Source of the DNA: Prevotella sp. UBA7764
GTDB taxonomy: Bacteria > Bacteroidota > Bacteroidia > Bacteroidales > Bacteroidaceae
Reading direction: 5' to 3'
DNA length: 21,625 nt
NCBI GenBank assembly: GCA_002481295.1
Contig: DLDU01000007.1
Coordinates: 80,974 to 102,598, forward strand
Shown here: positions 1-7,485 of the stretch, piece after piece
Layout: the number at the start of each line of letters is the position of its first letter
How positions within the stretch are numbered: the stretch's first letter is position 1
Position numbers and translations under genes: made by a program
The notes under the pieces: generated by a model
Databases searched by the model: none
The model's input: the letters and a program-made list of their open reading frames with translations, nothing else
What the model was told of the DNA's origin: nothing

Positions 1-69
1 ACCGCTAGGCAACGCTTGGATAGCCAATGGACAGAACAGAGTGATTATCAAGAGCTGACGCTTGTTCAT
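1..69 (-). CDS. N-terminus of an exported protein, probably the TonB-dependent receptor of the heme operon (partial)
   Basis: Only the first 23 codons are inside the window; the gene continues past the left edge. The visible peptide has two basic residues after Met-Asn, then a hydrophobic stretch (LLIITLFCPLAIQAL), which is a typical signal peptide start. It lies 124 nt downstream of the HmuY-like lipoprotein gene on the same strand. In Bacteroidetes a HmuY gene is usually followed by its TonB-dependent heme receptor (HmuR), so this is the most likely identity. That part is inference from position; the sequence itself shows only a signal peptide. Confidence 0.5.
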   Translation of the reverse strand, partial: MNKRQLLIITLFCPLAIQALPSG

Positions 70-147
70 CTTGTTGTATATGATATTTCTACTTATCTTT
101 ATCTACTTATTTGAATCAAATAATGACTCGCCTGGGGTGTGCTCATT

Positions 148-179
148 CCCTCCCCCTCGGGGGAGGGCTAGGGTGAGGG
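148..179. repeat. REP-like GC-rich palindromic element
   Basis: Positions 148-156 and 159-167 form a 9-bp perfect inverted repeat (CCCTCCCCC / GGGGGAGGG) with a 2-nt centre, followed by CTAGGGTGAGGG. A G-rich palindrome followed by a GGGTGAGG-like tail resembles the short intergenic palindromic elements scattered in many Bacteroidetes genomes. It lies between the HmuY-like gene and the next gene of the same operon, so as RNA it would form a strong hairpin inside the message. Only one copy is present in this window. Confidence 0.55.
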
Positions 180-193
180 CCTGGGGGCTATGT

Positions 194-991
194 CTATGAC
201 CTTAGTCTTCTATAGTTGATTCTCAGCCAGCAGGTGGTGCCCTGGCTGTTCATGTAGTCTTGCAGTTGCAGGGCGAAGTACTCACCATCCTTGGTGCGCA
301 GGATCATTACGTGGCTGTTGAGCGCATAGGTGGGCGGAATAGGCGGGATGTTGAAGACAAGCCATGAGGAGAGCACCTGGTTAATGCGGATGCCCTGGTT
401 GCCCATGATGCAGTTAAGCATCTCTGTGCGGTCTACCCACACGTCGCGCTCCGTCCATGAGTCGGGCGTAAATGTCTTGCCGGCAAAGGCCTGGGCTGAG
501 TCGGGCACCTCATCCATCGAGGTATAACCTGTCTCCAAGGCACTGCCGCCATTGGTACGCACGTTGTCGCGGTGCACGGCAAAGGTCCAGTGCTCGGGTT
601 CTGGCTGTGGTGCCGTGGGCTTGTAGCCGCGCCGCTCATAGTTGGACATGCCCTTGCCGAAGATGTCAAACCAGTAGATGTACATGCCGCTGCTGTCGCG
701 CATAGCCTCTGCGTTCTCGGTCTGCGGGATAGGCCACGGCGTGAACTTGGTCTGCGCCTGCTGTAAGGCAGCGTCATCGCCTTTGTCAATCAGATCTACG
801 AGCGAGTCGAGGTCAATGTAGTACCAGTCGTTCCAACTGGTGGCGTCGATATAGAGCTGTCCGGGCTTCACCTCGGTCGTGCTGCCTTTGTCCTCGTCAT
901 AGATACCGCCAAAGACGCCGTCGCAGGATGCCGCCAAGGAAAGGCAGCACCCTGCGAGCAGATATATTAAAAGTCGGTTGATGTGGTTCAC
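194..991 (-). CDS. HmuY-like heme-binding lipoprotein
   Basis: Predicted outer-membrane lipoprotein of 265 aa. A signal peptide ends in a lipobox (LAASC, Cys23), followed by an acidic linker. HmuY family features are visible: DATSWNDWYYIDL at about 49-61, a central HWTFAVHRDNVRTNGG at 134-149 (the family's W-D/T-x-A-x-H-R ... TNGG signature), and a C-terminal strand pattern in which an LQDYMN segment is followed by a tryptophan-containing final strand. HmuY proteins bind heme at the cell surface and pass it to a TonB receptor. The two heme-ligand histidines of Porphyromonas HmuY cannot be placed without alignment, so the ligand is not proven. The gene lies 18 nt downstream of the calycin-like lipoprotein gene and upstream of a probable receptor, so the three likely form one operon. 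Confidence 0.75.
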   Translation of the reverse strand: MNHINRLLIYLLAGCCLSLAASCDGVFGGIYDEDKGSTTEVKPGQLYIDATSWNDWYYIDLDSLVDLIDKGDDAALQQAQTKFTPWPIPQTENAEAMRDSSGMYIYWFDIFGKGMSNYERRGYKPTAPQPEPEHWTFAVHRDNVRTNGGSALETGYTSMDEVPDSAQAFAGKTFTPDSWTERDVWVDRTEMLNCIMGNQGIRINQVLSSWLVFNIPPIPPTYALNSHVMILRTKDGEYFALQLQDYMNSQGTTCWLRINYRRLRS

Positions 992-1009
992 TATATATAA
1001 TAATGAGAG

Positions 1010-1528
1010 TTACTTGCGAGTGCCGACGAAGGTGCCGGTCATCACCATCGGCATGTTGCCAAACTTATGAACGTTGACGATGGTCACTTTGTTGCCGCTG
1101 AAGCTGACAGTGATCTCTCCCTTGGTGATGGTATAATTTTTCTTAGCACCATAAACAAAGACATCAGCGTTGGCATTATTGCTATAGTCGAGGTAGTAAG
1201 CTTTCTTTGTAGCATCGTAAGGGATATTGTTCACAGAATAGCCGCCCTGTACGATATTTCCCATGCTGACGTTACCCATCTTCACGGCTGAGAAGTCAAA
1301 CGTCTCTTCCGGGATGATAACGCTGACGCTGCCATTGCTGTTCTGGTTGACGATATAGTTCACGTCGGCAGTGTTGCTCTGCTTGAGATCCATGCCCATA
1401 ATAGAAAAACTGAGCTCATCCTTACCGGTATAGCTGTTATCGTCATCATCGTCGCTGCACGAGGTGAATGTAGCGGTTGTCATCACGGCTGCCATGAGCA
1501 GCAGCATCAGGGAAAGAAGTTTCTTCAT
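1010..1528 (-). CDS. calycin-like beta-barrel lipoprotein
   Basis: A 172-aa lipoprotein with signal peptide MKKLLSLMLLLMAAVMTTAT and lipobox FTSC (Cys24), followed at once by five Asp, a common surface-export style signal in Bacteroidetes. The rest is beta-rich: YTGKDELSFSIMG, then an NSNGSVSVIIPEETF strand, a repeated GN-MGN turn, and a final GTFVGTRK strand. This fits the Calycin_like (lipocalin-fold) family of Bacteroidetes lipoproteins, judged by pattern only. It is the first gene of the operon, right after a good promoter, and precedes the HmuY-like gene by 18 nt. A role in binding heme or another small ligand is inference from its neighbours. Confidence 0.6.
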   Translation of the reverse strand: MKKLLSLMLLLMAAVMTTATFTSCSDDDDDNSYTGKDELSFSIMGMDLKQSNTADVNYIVNQNSNGSVSVIIPEETFDFSAVKMGNVSMGNIVQGGYSVNNIPYDATKKAYYLDYSNNANADVFVYGAKKNYTITKGEITVSFSGNKVTIVNVHKFGNMPMVMTGTFVGTRK

Positions 1529-1579
1529 TGTCTTTAGTGTCTTTTTATGATTTAGTTGTGTGATTCTGATTTACGACTG

Positions 1580-1610
1580 CAAAGTTACGGCTTTTCACGG
1601 ATATTCACAA
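1580..1610 (-). promoter_or_regulatory. Bacteroidetes-type promoter of the calycin/HmuY operon
   Basis: Read on the minus strand, TAACTTTG (1587-1580) matches the Bacteroidetes -7 consensus TAnnTTTG exactly. TTGTG (1610-1606) sits 18 nt upstream as the -33 element. The start codon of the calycin-like gene follows about 50 nt downstream. No Fur-type operator is obvious. Confidence 0.6.
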
Positions 1611-1702
1611 TCCCTACTTATGAGGAAATTTAGGACGCAAGCAAGAGTTTCAATTCCATAAAGGTTCGATTAAGACTTTGGTCAACACTGGTGGCAGCAG
1701 TA

Positions 1703-2821
1703 CTAGTATATCTTATAAATCTTTGGTACCTTTTGAAGAGCTTCTTCATTTATACGTTCCTTTTTACTCCTGACAATCTTCATTACATAAGGTTCAGGCA
1801 AGACGATAAACTTTCCAGATGAAAGATTTGGCAGGTTAGAAGGAGCGGCTTCGTAGACCGATGATATATGGGTAAACTGTTCACGGAACTTATTACTTTT
1901 AAACTCATCACACATCAGATTGTTATATCTGCAATTGCCCACATACCAAGAATCTCCATTACGGTCGTATTGAACCTCATAATCAATATCCCAAGCTTTG
2001 AACTTATGACCAGCAAAGAAAGAGAAAGTGGAACGTACCAATGCATTGGTTTTATCCTTGACATTGTATTCAAGTCCTGTAGACCGCTGGGCTTTTACTA
2101 TAACATTGTTAATGGTATCAAGTAAGAATGTGCCAGAATCTTTGTCGTATTTGGTAGACTTGAACCCTATTCGGACAATATTCCGGTTTGCATCCTGATA
2201 CTCTTCATCAACAAAAAATCGATGGTCCTTTATAAAGCGATCATCCAGATCAGTAACAAAATCATGATACAATATACTTTTTAGATTTGTAAAGTCGCAA
2301 CCAGCTGTTTTATCTTTATAGATAATAGTATCATTTGTAGGCAGGATGAGGAAATTTTCATTATGTGCAGCAAACCCTTCACTAACGAAGATGTATAATG
2401 AATTACCACCTAAATTTTGACTGGTATATCTATATTTAATAGTGTCAATGAGAGCATACTGATGCTTCTTGTTTTTCACGAAATCTTCCAACTTAGTTCT
2501 GATCCAATCTGGCTCATAAGGTCTTACCGTAACTTCTCCAATGAGATACACTGACGGAACTAAGAAAATAGTGTCGCCAAGTAATGACACATCCAAATGT
2601 TCGTAATTGACATGGGATATTTCGAGCTTGTTGAATGGAAAATCAACAGACACAATGCCATGCTCATCACTGAATGTACTCTTTACTTTACCTTTATCAG
2701 TTGTAAAAACACCTGCATGACTCACAGGCATGTGGTTGGTAGCATCCCATAACACAGTCTTCTGTGCATTTGCATTAACAAAGAATGCACAAAGAAGAAT
2801 CGCAAAAATTGTTTTAATCAT
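1703..2821 (-). CDS. exported protein with carboxypeptidase-regulatory-like N-terminal domain, function unknown
   Basis: A 372-aa protein with a clear signal peptide (MIKTIFAILLCAFFVNANAQ, cleavage near residue 20). Residues about 21-100 resemble the transthyretin-like CarboxypepD_reg domain common at the N-terminus of Bacteroidetes exported proteins: VLWDATNHMPVSHAGVFTTD, then STFSDEHGIVSVDFP, ending in VYLIGEVTVRPYEP. The remainder (about 105-372) is hydrophilic and beta-rich, with no catalytic motif I recognise. The gene is clearly more AT-rich than its neighbours. It has its own promoter-like sequence and no operon partner. A function cannot be assigned. Confidence 0.6.
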   Translation of the reverse strand: MIKTIFAILLCAFFVNANAQKTVLWDATNHMPVSHAGVFTTDKGKVKSTFSDEHGIVSVDFPFNKLEISHVNYEHLDVSLLGDTIFLVPSVYLIGEVTVRPYEPDWIRTKLEDFVKNKKHQYALIDTIKYRYTSQNLGGNSLYIFVSEGFAAHNENFLILPTNDTIIYKDKTAGCDFTNLKSILYHDFVTDLDDRFIKDHRFFVDEEYQDANRNIVRIGFKSTKYDKDSGTFLLDTINNVIVKAQRSTGLEYNVKDKTNALVRSTFSFFAGHKFKAWDIDYEVQYDRNGDSWYVGNCRYNNLMCDEFKSNKFREQFTHISSVYEAAPSNLPNLSSGKFIVLPEPYVMKIVRSKKERINEEALQKVPKIYKIY

Positions 2822-2870
2822 TTAATATATCTAATATTTTATATTCGTTGGCGGAGTCAATTAGCAAGTG

Positions 2871-2902
2871 CAAATATACGAAGTCTTTTTTAAAACGACT
2901 TC
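2871..2902 (-). promoter_or_regulatory. candidate promoter with an overlapping inverted repeat, upstream of the 1703-2821 gene
   Basis: On the minus strand TATATTTG (2878-2871) fits the TAnnTTTG -7 element, about 50 nt before the start codon. A convincing -33 box is missing. Instead GAAGTC (2880-2885) and GACTTC (2897-2902) form an inverted repeat with an 11-nt AT-rich spacer immediately upstream of the -7 box, where an activator or repressor could bind. Confidence 0.4.
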
Positions 2903-3317
2903 ATCAGGAGTGAGGAAATTTAATTTTTCCCTTGGTCTTGCGTTAATTTTTCTTTGTATCATCTTAATTTTTTGCGTTGCAAGGAAGCTGAGCGAAGATA
3001 CCTTCCTCCAACTCTGAAAGCAAGACAGGGTCAAAAAGAGAACACAATTTCTTCCATTCCCAATGGGAGATTTCTTCCATTCTGAATGAAAGAAGCGCTT
3101 CCGTGAACCATGTATCAAGTCTTTGAAGGTCGAAAATCGCTGACAAAAACATGTCCGCGAAAAGTTTCAATCTGGAGAGCACAGCGAGAGCTTTTTGAGA
3201 AAAAAGTGAGATGGAAACAGGGAAATAGTAGCATGAAATCAACAAAACAGTGAGATGACTAAGTAAAAATACTGATTTTAGTGACACAAAAAGGTGGTTT
3301 TATGAGATGGAACAACC

Positions 3318-3357
3318 GAGATGATGAAAAATTCTCTAGAGAATTTTTCATCATCTC
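3318..3357. repeat. perfect 40-bp palindrome
   Basis: The sequence from GAGATGATGAAAAATTC to GAATTTTTCATCATCTC is identical on both strands over all 40 bases, centred on TCTAGA with no spacer. As RNA it would fold into an 18-bp stem with a 4-nt loop. The two genes around it point away from it, so it is not an ordinary terminator of either. Candidate roles are a dispersed palindromic element, a dimeric protein-binding site or a remnant of an insertion; none can be chosen from this sequence. Confidence 0.75.
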
Positions 3358-3456
3358 AATGCTTTTATAAGCGCACGAACGAGACATAAATGTTATATCG
3401 TTGTTAATCAACGATTTAAGAAAAACGCTCAAAATCGCGAAAAAAACGGGCGAGCG

Positions 3457-3479
3457 GCCGTTCGCTGGCAAAGAACGGC
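3457..3479. other. GC-rich hairpin
   Basis: GCCGTTC (3457-3463) and GAACGGC (3473-3479) form a perfect 7-bp stem with a 9-nt loop in an otherwise AT-rich stretch, about 120 nt upstream of the thiamine operon promoter. There is no following T-tract on the plus strand. Its role is unknown. Confidence 0.4.
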
Positions 3480-3574
3480 AAAATAAGGCCTCTAAAATGT
3501 CAGTTTATTCAACAATCGATGCGGCTATCAAAAAGTAGGACTCTTAATGTTCTTGCAACAATTTTTTGCAAAAG

Positions 3575-3606
3575 TTTCCTCGTTTTCGGATTTCTTTGTA
3601 ACTTTG
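3575..3606 (+). promoter_or_regulatory. promoter of the thiamine operon
   Basis: TAACTTTG at 3599-3606 matches the -7 consensus exactly and is followed by CAG. The -33 region around 3575-3578 (TTTC) is only a weak match. Transcription would begin near 3612, leaving about 40 nt before the TPP aptamer. Confidence 0.5.
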
Positions 3607-3650
3607 CAGTATGTCAAGCAGTCAAGGCTGTCACACACACAACACATTAT

Positions 3651-3724
3651 TGGGGTGCTTGGGCGTTTGCCCTCGCTGAGATCATACCCGTTGAACCTGA
3701 TACGGACAATGCCGACGCAGGGAC
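3651..3724 (+). promoter_or_regulatory. TPP riboswitch (THI element)
   Basis: The conserved aptamer blocks appear in order: GGGGTGC at the 5' side, a variable GGGC-GTTT-GCCC stem (3661-3672), CTGAGA (3676-3681), ACCCGTTGAACCTGAT (3686-3701), GGACAATGCC (3704-3713) and the closing GCAGGGA (3717-3723). These are the pyrimidine-sensing and pyrophosphate-sensing parts of the TPP riboswitch. It lies about 80 nt upstream of the receptor start codon. I see no clear terminator hairpin between aptamer and gene, so control may act on translation or through a structure I cannot resolve. High TPP should lower expression of the three genes that follow. Confidence 0.95.
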
Positions 3725-3802
3725 GAGATTTTCTTTTCACCTCTTTAATAGATATTGTGCTTATGGTAAAAAGAAAACATCTAATTTATTTTTAAAACAG
3801 TC

Positions 3803-6193
3803 ATGGATAAACACTTATTGATGATGGTCGCACTGTCTTGTGCCGCCACTGCTTCTTGGGCTGCCGACAACGAGCCGGTAGACTCCATCCGCACGTATGA
3901 GCTCCAAGACGTACAGGTGACTTCCACCCGCGCCGGCAAGAAGACACCTATGGCCTTCTCTACGCTCACACAGAAACAAATCAAACAAGTGAACTTCGGG
4001 CAGGATATCCCGTATATCCTCTCGCTGACGCCCTCCGTCACCACGACCTCCGATGCCGGCAACGGGATCGGCTACACCTCCATCCGCGTGCGTGGCATTG
4101 ACCCGAGCCGTATCAACATCACTGCCAACGGTGTGCCCGTCAACGACGCAGAGAGCTCGCAGGTCTACTTCGTCAACATGGCCGACTTCGTCTCTTCGGT
4201 GCAGAGCATGCAGATACAGCGCGGTGCAGGTACCTCGACCAACGGCTCCGGTGCCTTCGGTGCCACGCTGAACATGCAGACCGAGAACATCGGCACTCAG
4301 CCCTATATCGGCCTCGACGCCAGTGCAGGTTCGTACTATAGCCACAAGGAGACGCTGCGCTTTGACACCGGTCTGCTTGGCGGACACTGGGGATTGCAGG
4401 GCCGACTGTCAAACATCGGATCGAAAGGTTACCTCGACCGCGCCTCGACGAAACTCAACTCCTACTTCCTCCAGGCCGGATACTTCACTGACAACACAAT
4501 GGTGAAATTCCTTACCTTCAACGGCACGGAACGTACTTACCATGCCTGGAACTACGCTTCGAAATACGAGCAGAGCCTCTATGGACGCCGCTACAACTCC
4601 TGCGGCGTGTACTGGGACCAGGACGGCAACATGCAGTACTACGACGGTCAGACCGACAACTACCATCAGCAAAACTATCAGCTCATCCTCAACCAACTGC
4701 TTGGCGACAAGTGGAGCCTCAACGCCACCCTGCACTATACCAAGGGCCAGGGCTACTACGAGGAGTATAAGGACGGCAAGGCTTGGGCCGACTACGGACT
4801 GGCTACCGACGACAAGAGCAACCTCATCGTCAGCAACGGCACAACGTACTACTCCCACATCATGGGCGACCTTGTACGCCAGAAGAAGATGGACAATGAC
4901 TTCTACGGTGCCATCGCCAGCATCAACTACGACAACAAGAAAGATCTGAAGGCTACGCTCGGAGCAGGATGGAACCGCTACGACGGCAAGCACTTCGGCA
5001 AAGTCATCTGGGAAACTGCTACACCTTATTATATATATAAGGATGCTGACGGCAATAAGCTGAAAGATGCCAAAGGTAAAGTCGTCACAAAGCCCTACGC
5101 TCCGACACGTACTGTGTATCCCAACTTTGAGTATTATCGCGACGAGGCTTGGAAGAGCGACTTCAATGTCTACGGCAAGGCTGCATGGACATTCCTGCCG
5201 GGACTGAATGCCTACGTCGACCTGCAATACCGTCATGTGGGCTTCCGTCTGCAAGACCCGGGCGACTGGTACGGTGCCAACCCTGACAACAAGTTGTGGG
5301 CCCACGATGATTTTGACTTCTTCAACCCGAAAGCCGGACTCAACTATCAGCTCGACAGCCACAACCGCCTCTATGTCAGCTACGCCATCAGCCACAAGGA
5401 GCCGACACGCAACGACTATCAGAACAACTACGTCAACCATCTGAAGGCCGAGAAGCTCCAGGACTGGGAGTTGGGCTACCGCTATGAGAGTCCCGTATTC
5501 TCCGCAGGCGTGAACCTCTACTACATGTACTACAACCATCAGTATGTGCTCACCGGTGAGCTCGATGAGATTGGTGAGATGAAAGCCAGCAACGACAACA
5601 GCGGTAAATCTTATCGCGAAGGCGTGGAGCTGGAAGCTGCCTGGAAGCCCGTCAGCTGGTTCCGCTGGGATGCCAACGCCACCTTCTCGCACAACATCTG
5701 CAAGGACTGGACGGTGACACTCGACGACGGATCGGCTATCAACCTCGGTGACACGCACACTGCCTTCTCCCCTGACTTTATCTTCAACAACATCCTAACC
5801 TTTACCTACGCTGGTTTCAACGCCAGCATCCAGAGCCAGTATATCGGCAAACAGTATCTGACCAACACCGACTTCGACAGTTATAAGAACTATAATAAGG
5901 ACGGCAGCTTCGACCGGAACGTGGATATGTTCCTCAAGAAGCACTTCAACACCAATGTGGATCTGAGCTATCATTTCGCCCTGCCCCACTTCGGACTGAA
6001 GGACATCACCCTCGGCGTGACGCTTTACAACATCTTCAACGCCAAATATGACAACAACGGCTGGGCTGCCCCCTCGTTCCGCAAGGACAGCAAGGGCAAT
6101 GTCGAAGCTTACTGCACCGATGACCTCTATGAGGCAGGCTTCGCGCCCTCGGCTCCGTTTAACTGGATGGCTCATCTGAGCATCAACTTCTAA
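3803..6193 (+). CDS. TonB-dependent outer-membrane receptor for thiamine or its phosphates
   Basis: A 796-aa receptor. A signal peptide (MDKHLLMMVALSCAATASWAA) is followed by a short N-terminal segment, the plug domain from about 30 to 155 (YELQDVQVTSTRAG near the TonB-box side, then IRVRGIDPSRINITANGVPVND and IQRGAGTSTNGSGAFGATLNMQ), and a long aromatic-rich beta-barrel ending in a C-terminal Phe (HLSINF), the usual outer-membrane insertion signal. There is no N-terminal carboxypeptidase-like domain. The substrate is inferred from the TPP riboswitch in front and the thiamine transporter and kinase behind it, an arrangement known in Bacteroidetes (OMR1/OMPthi-PnuT-TPK). Its stop codon shares one base with the start of the next gene (TAATG), so translation is probably coupled. 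Confidence 0.9.
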   Translation: MDKHLLMMVALSCAATASWAADNEPVDSIRTYELQDVQVTSTRAGKKTPMAFSTLTQKQIKQVNFGQDIPYILSLTPSVTTTSDAGNGIGYTSIRVRGIDPSRINITANGVPVNDAESSQVYFVNMADFVSSVQSMQIQRGAGTSTNGSGAFGATLNMQTENIGTQPYIGLDASAGSYYSHKETLRFDTGLLGGHWGLQGRLSNIGSKGYLDRASTKLNSYFLQAGYFTDNTMVKFLTFNGTERTYHAWNYASKYEQSLYGRRYNSCGVYWDQDGNMQYYDGQTDNYHQQNYQLILNQLLGDKWSLNATLHYTKGQGYYEEYKDGKAWADYGLATDDKSNLIVSNGTTYYSHIMGDLVRQKKMDNDFYGAIASINYDNKKDLKATLGAGWNRYDGKHFGKVIWETATPYYIYKDADGNKLKDAKGKVVTKPYAPTRTVYPNFEYYRDEAWKSDFNVYGKAAWTFLPGLNAYVDLQYRHVGFRLQDPGDWYGANPDNKLWAHDDFDFFNPKAGLNYQLDSHNRLYVSYAISHKEPTRNDYQNNYVNHLKAEKLQDWELGYRYESPVFSAGVNLYYMYYNHQYVLTGELDEIGEMKASNDNSGKSYREGVELEAAWKPVSWFRWDANATFSHNICKDWTVTLDDGSAINLGDTHTAFSPDFIFNNILTFTYAGFNASIQSQYIGKQYLTNTDFDSYKNYNKDGSFDRNVDMFLKKHFNTNVDLSYHFALPHFGLKDITLGVTLYNIFNAKYDNNGWAAPSFRKDSKGNVEAYCTDDLYEAGFAPSAPFNWMAHLSINF

Positions 6194-6762
6194 TGCTGGA
6201 TTTATTTGGAACGATCATCGGCCTTGTATATATCTATCAGGAGTACAAGGCCTCGATATGGCTATGGATCACCGGCATCATCATGCCGGTGGTCTATATG
6301 TTTGTGTATTTCGACGCCGGACTCTATGCCGACTTCGGCATGCAGGTCTACTACGCCTTAGCTGCCGTCTACGGTCTGCTCGTATGGAAGTTGGGCAAGA
6401 AGCGCGGACAAGAGCACGAGGGCGACATGCCCATCACGCACGTCAAGCGCAGTCTGCTTATTCCCTCTCTGTTGCTCTTTCTCGCTGCCTGGGCACTGGT
6501 CTACTGGATTCTCATCCGCTTCACCAACTCCACCGTGCCCGTCCTCGACTCTTTCGGCAACGCGCTGAGCTTCATCGGACTGTGGTGGCTCGCCCGCAAA
6601 TACGTGGAGCAGTGGTTGCTGTGGATTGTCATCGACGCTGAACTCTCCGCCCTCTATGTCTACAAAGGGCTGCCCTTCACCGCCGGTCTCTACGCTCTCT
6701 ATGTCGCCATCGCCGTGGCCGGATACTTAAAATGGAAGAAAGCTGTTATCAGCTGTAATTAA
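6193..6762 (+). CDS. pnuT: PnuT-type thiamine transporter (PnuC family)
   Basis: A 189-aa inner-membrane protein with about six or seven hydrophobic segments separated by short loops (GTIIGLVYIY at the N-terminus, a QVYYALAAVYGLLVW segment in the middle). The PnuC-family W-x-x-W signature is present as WLLWIVID (Trp141, Trp144); the residue after it, often Asn in nicotinamide riboside carriers, is Asp148 here. PnuC proteins let vitamins diffuse in and rely on phosphorylation for trapping. Location between a TPP-riboswitch-led receptor and a thiamine pyrophosphokinase assigns thiamine as substrate (PnuT). It overlaps the receptor stop by 1 nt and precedes the kinase by 24 nt. Confidence 0.88.
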   Translation: MLDLFGTIIGLVYIYQEYKASIWLWITGIIMPVVYMFVYFDAGLYADFGMQVYYALAAVYGLLVWKLGKKRGQEHEGDMPITHVKRSLLIPSLLLFLAAWALVYWILIRFTNSTVPVLDSFGNALSFIGLWWLARKYVEQWLLWIVIDAELSALYVYKGLPFTAGLYALYVAIAVAGYLKWKKAVISCN

Positions 6763-6786
6763 GCGTGTCAACGAAAAGGATCTAAC

Positions 6787-7470
6787 ATGAATGATTTCTC
6801 TGCCGTCATCCTTGCCGACGGCGATTTTCCTACTCATCAAATACCATTGGGTATTCTGCATCAGGCACAGCGGCTGATCTGCTGCGACGGCGCGCTGCTC
6901 ACACTCTTCAAGCATCAGCCACAAGAAATAGAAAGACTGAGAGCGGAAGGAAAGCTCTTTGGTGTGGGCGACGGCGACAGCCTCCCCGCCGGACTCAAGG
7001 CGCAGTATGCCGACATTTTCCATGCAGTCAGCGAACAGGAGGACAACGACCTCACCAAAGCAACACGCTTTGCCATCGGTCTGCTGAAAGCTTCTACAGA
7101 GAGAAACGGTGAGAAGCAACAGCCACGGCTGGCTTATCTGGGGGCCACCGGCAAGCGCGAAGACCACACTCTCGGCAACGTCGCACTGATGATGCGCTAC
7201 CTGCGCGACTTCAGCATCCTGCCGGAGATGTACACCGACTACGGTTGGTTCACACCCGCCAACGGCAATATGGTGTTCAGCACCTTTGCGCGTCAGCAGA
7301 TGAGCATCTTCAACTTCTCCTGCACAAAGCTGGAGAGCACCGGACTGCGCTGGCAGAGCTATGCCTACAAAGAATGGTGGCAGGGCACGCTCAACGAATG
7401 CACTGGCAGTGAGGTCAACTTTCGGGCCGACGGCAACTATATGGTCTACCGCACCTACGACACTAAGTAG
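6787..7470 (+). CDS. thiamine pyrophosphokinase
   Basis: A 227-aa cytosolic enzyme that converts thiamine and ATP to thiamine pyrophosphate and AMP. Family motifs are visible in order: ADGDFP (10-15), CDGA (33-36), GDGDS (61-65, metal and substrate site) and EQEDNDLTKA (83-92, the family's most typical block). The residues after about 120 (LAYLGATGKREDHTLGN) are the second conserved part of the catalytic domain, and the C-terminal part is the beta-sandwich thiamine-binding domain. It is the last gene of the riboswitch operon and would trap imported thiamine. The product also closes the feedback loop at the riboswitch. It converges with the next gene with only 15 nt between their stops. Confidence 0.92.
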   Translation: MNDFSAVILADGDFPTHQIPLGILHQAQRLICCDGALLTLFKHQPQEIERLRAEGKLFGVGDGDSLPAGLKAQYADIFHAVSEQEDNDLTKATRFAIGLLKASTERNGEKQQPRLAYLGATGKREDHTLGNVALMMRYLRDFSILPEMYTDYGWFTPANGNMVFSTFARQQMSIFNFSCTKLESTGLRWQSYAYKEWWQGTLNECTGSEVNFRADGNYMVYRTYDTK

Positions 7471-7485
7471 ACCACCACGACACGC

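Larger units (their letters stand above)
2903..3574. other. long intergenic stretch without a convincing gene
   Basis: This lies between two divergently transcribed genes. The minus strand carries three overlapping short open frames (3471-3259, 3287-2964, 3118-2861) in different frames. None has a signal peptide, known motif or good start context, and they overlap each other, so I do not call them genes. They could be remains of a decayed gene. Visible structures are a 13-bp direct repeat ATTTCTTCCATTC (3047-3059, 3070-3082) in which each copy begins a small hairpin, several GAGATG words between about 3200 and 3330, the 40-bp palindrome at 3318-3357, and a GC-rich hairpin at 3457-3479. On the plus strand a 13-codon frame (MSVYSTIDAAIKK, 3497-3538) is open, without support. 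Confidence 0.5.

Noticed and set aside
1621..2922. TGAGGAAATTTA occurs at 1621-1632 and 2911-2922, flanking the AT-rich orphan gene like a target duplication.
   Set aside because: A 12-bp repeat is expected by chance several times in a window this size, and no terminal structure accompanies it.
3497..3538. A 13-codon plus-strand frame (MSVYSTIDAAIKK) upstream of the thiamine promoter.
   Set aside because: Too short, with no promoter or conserved context visible; it could be chance.
4409..5758. Long minus-strand open frame inside the receptor gene.
   Set aside because: It is a codon-bias shadow of the receptor, which has a signal peptide, plug and barrel motifs; the antisense product has none.
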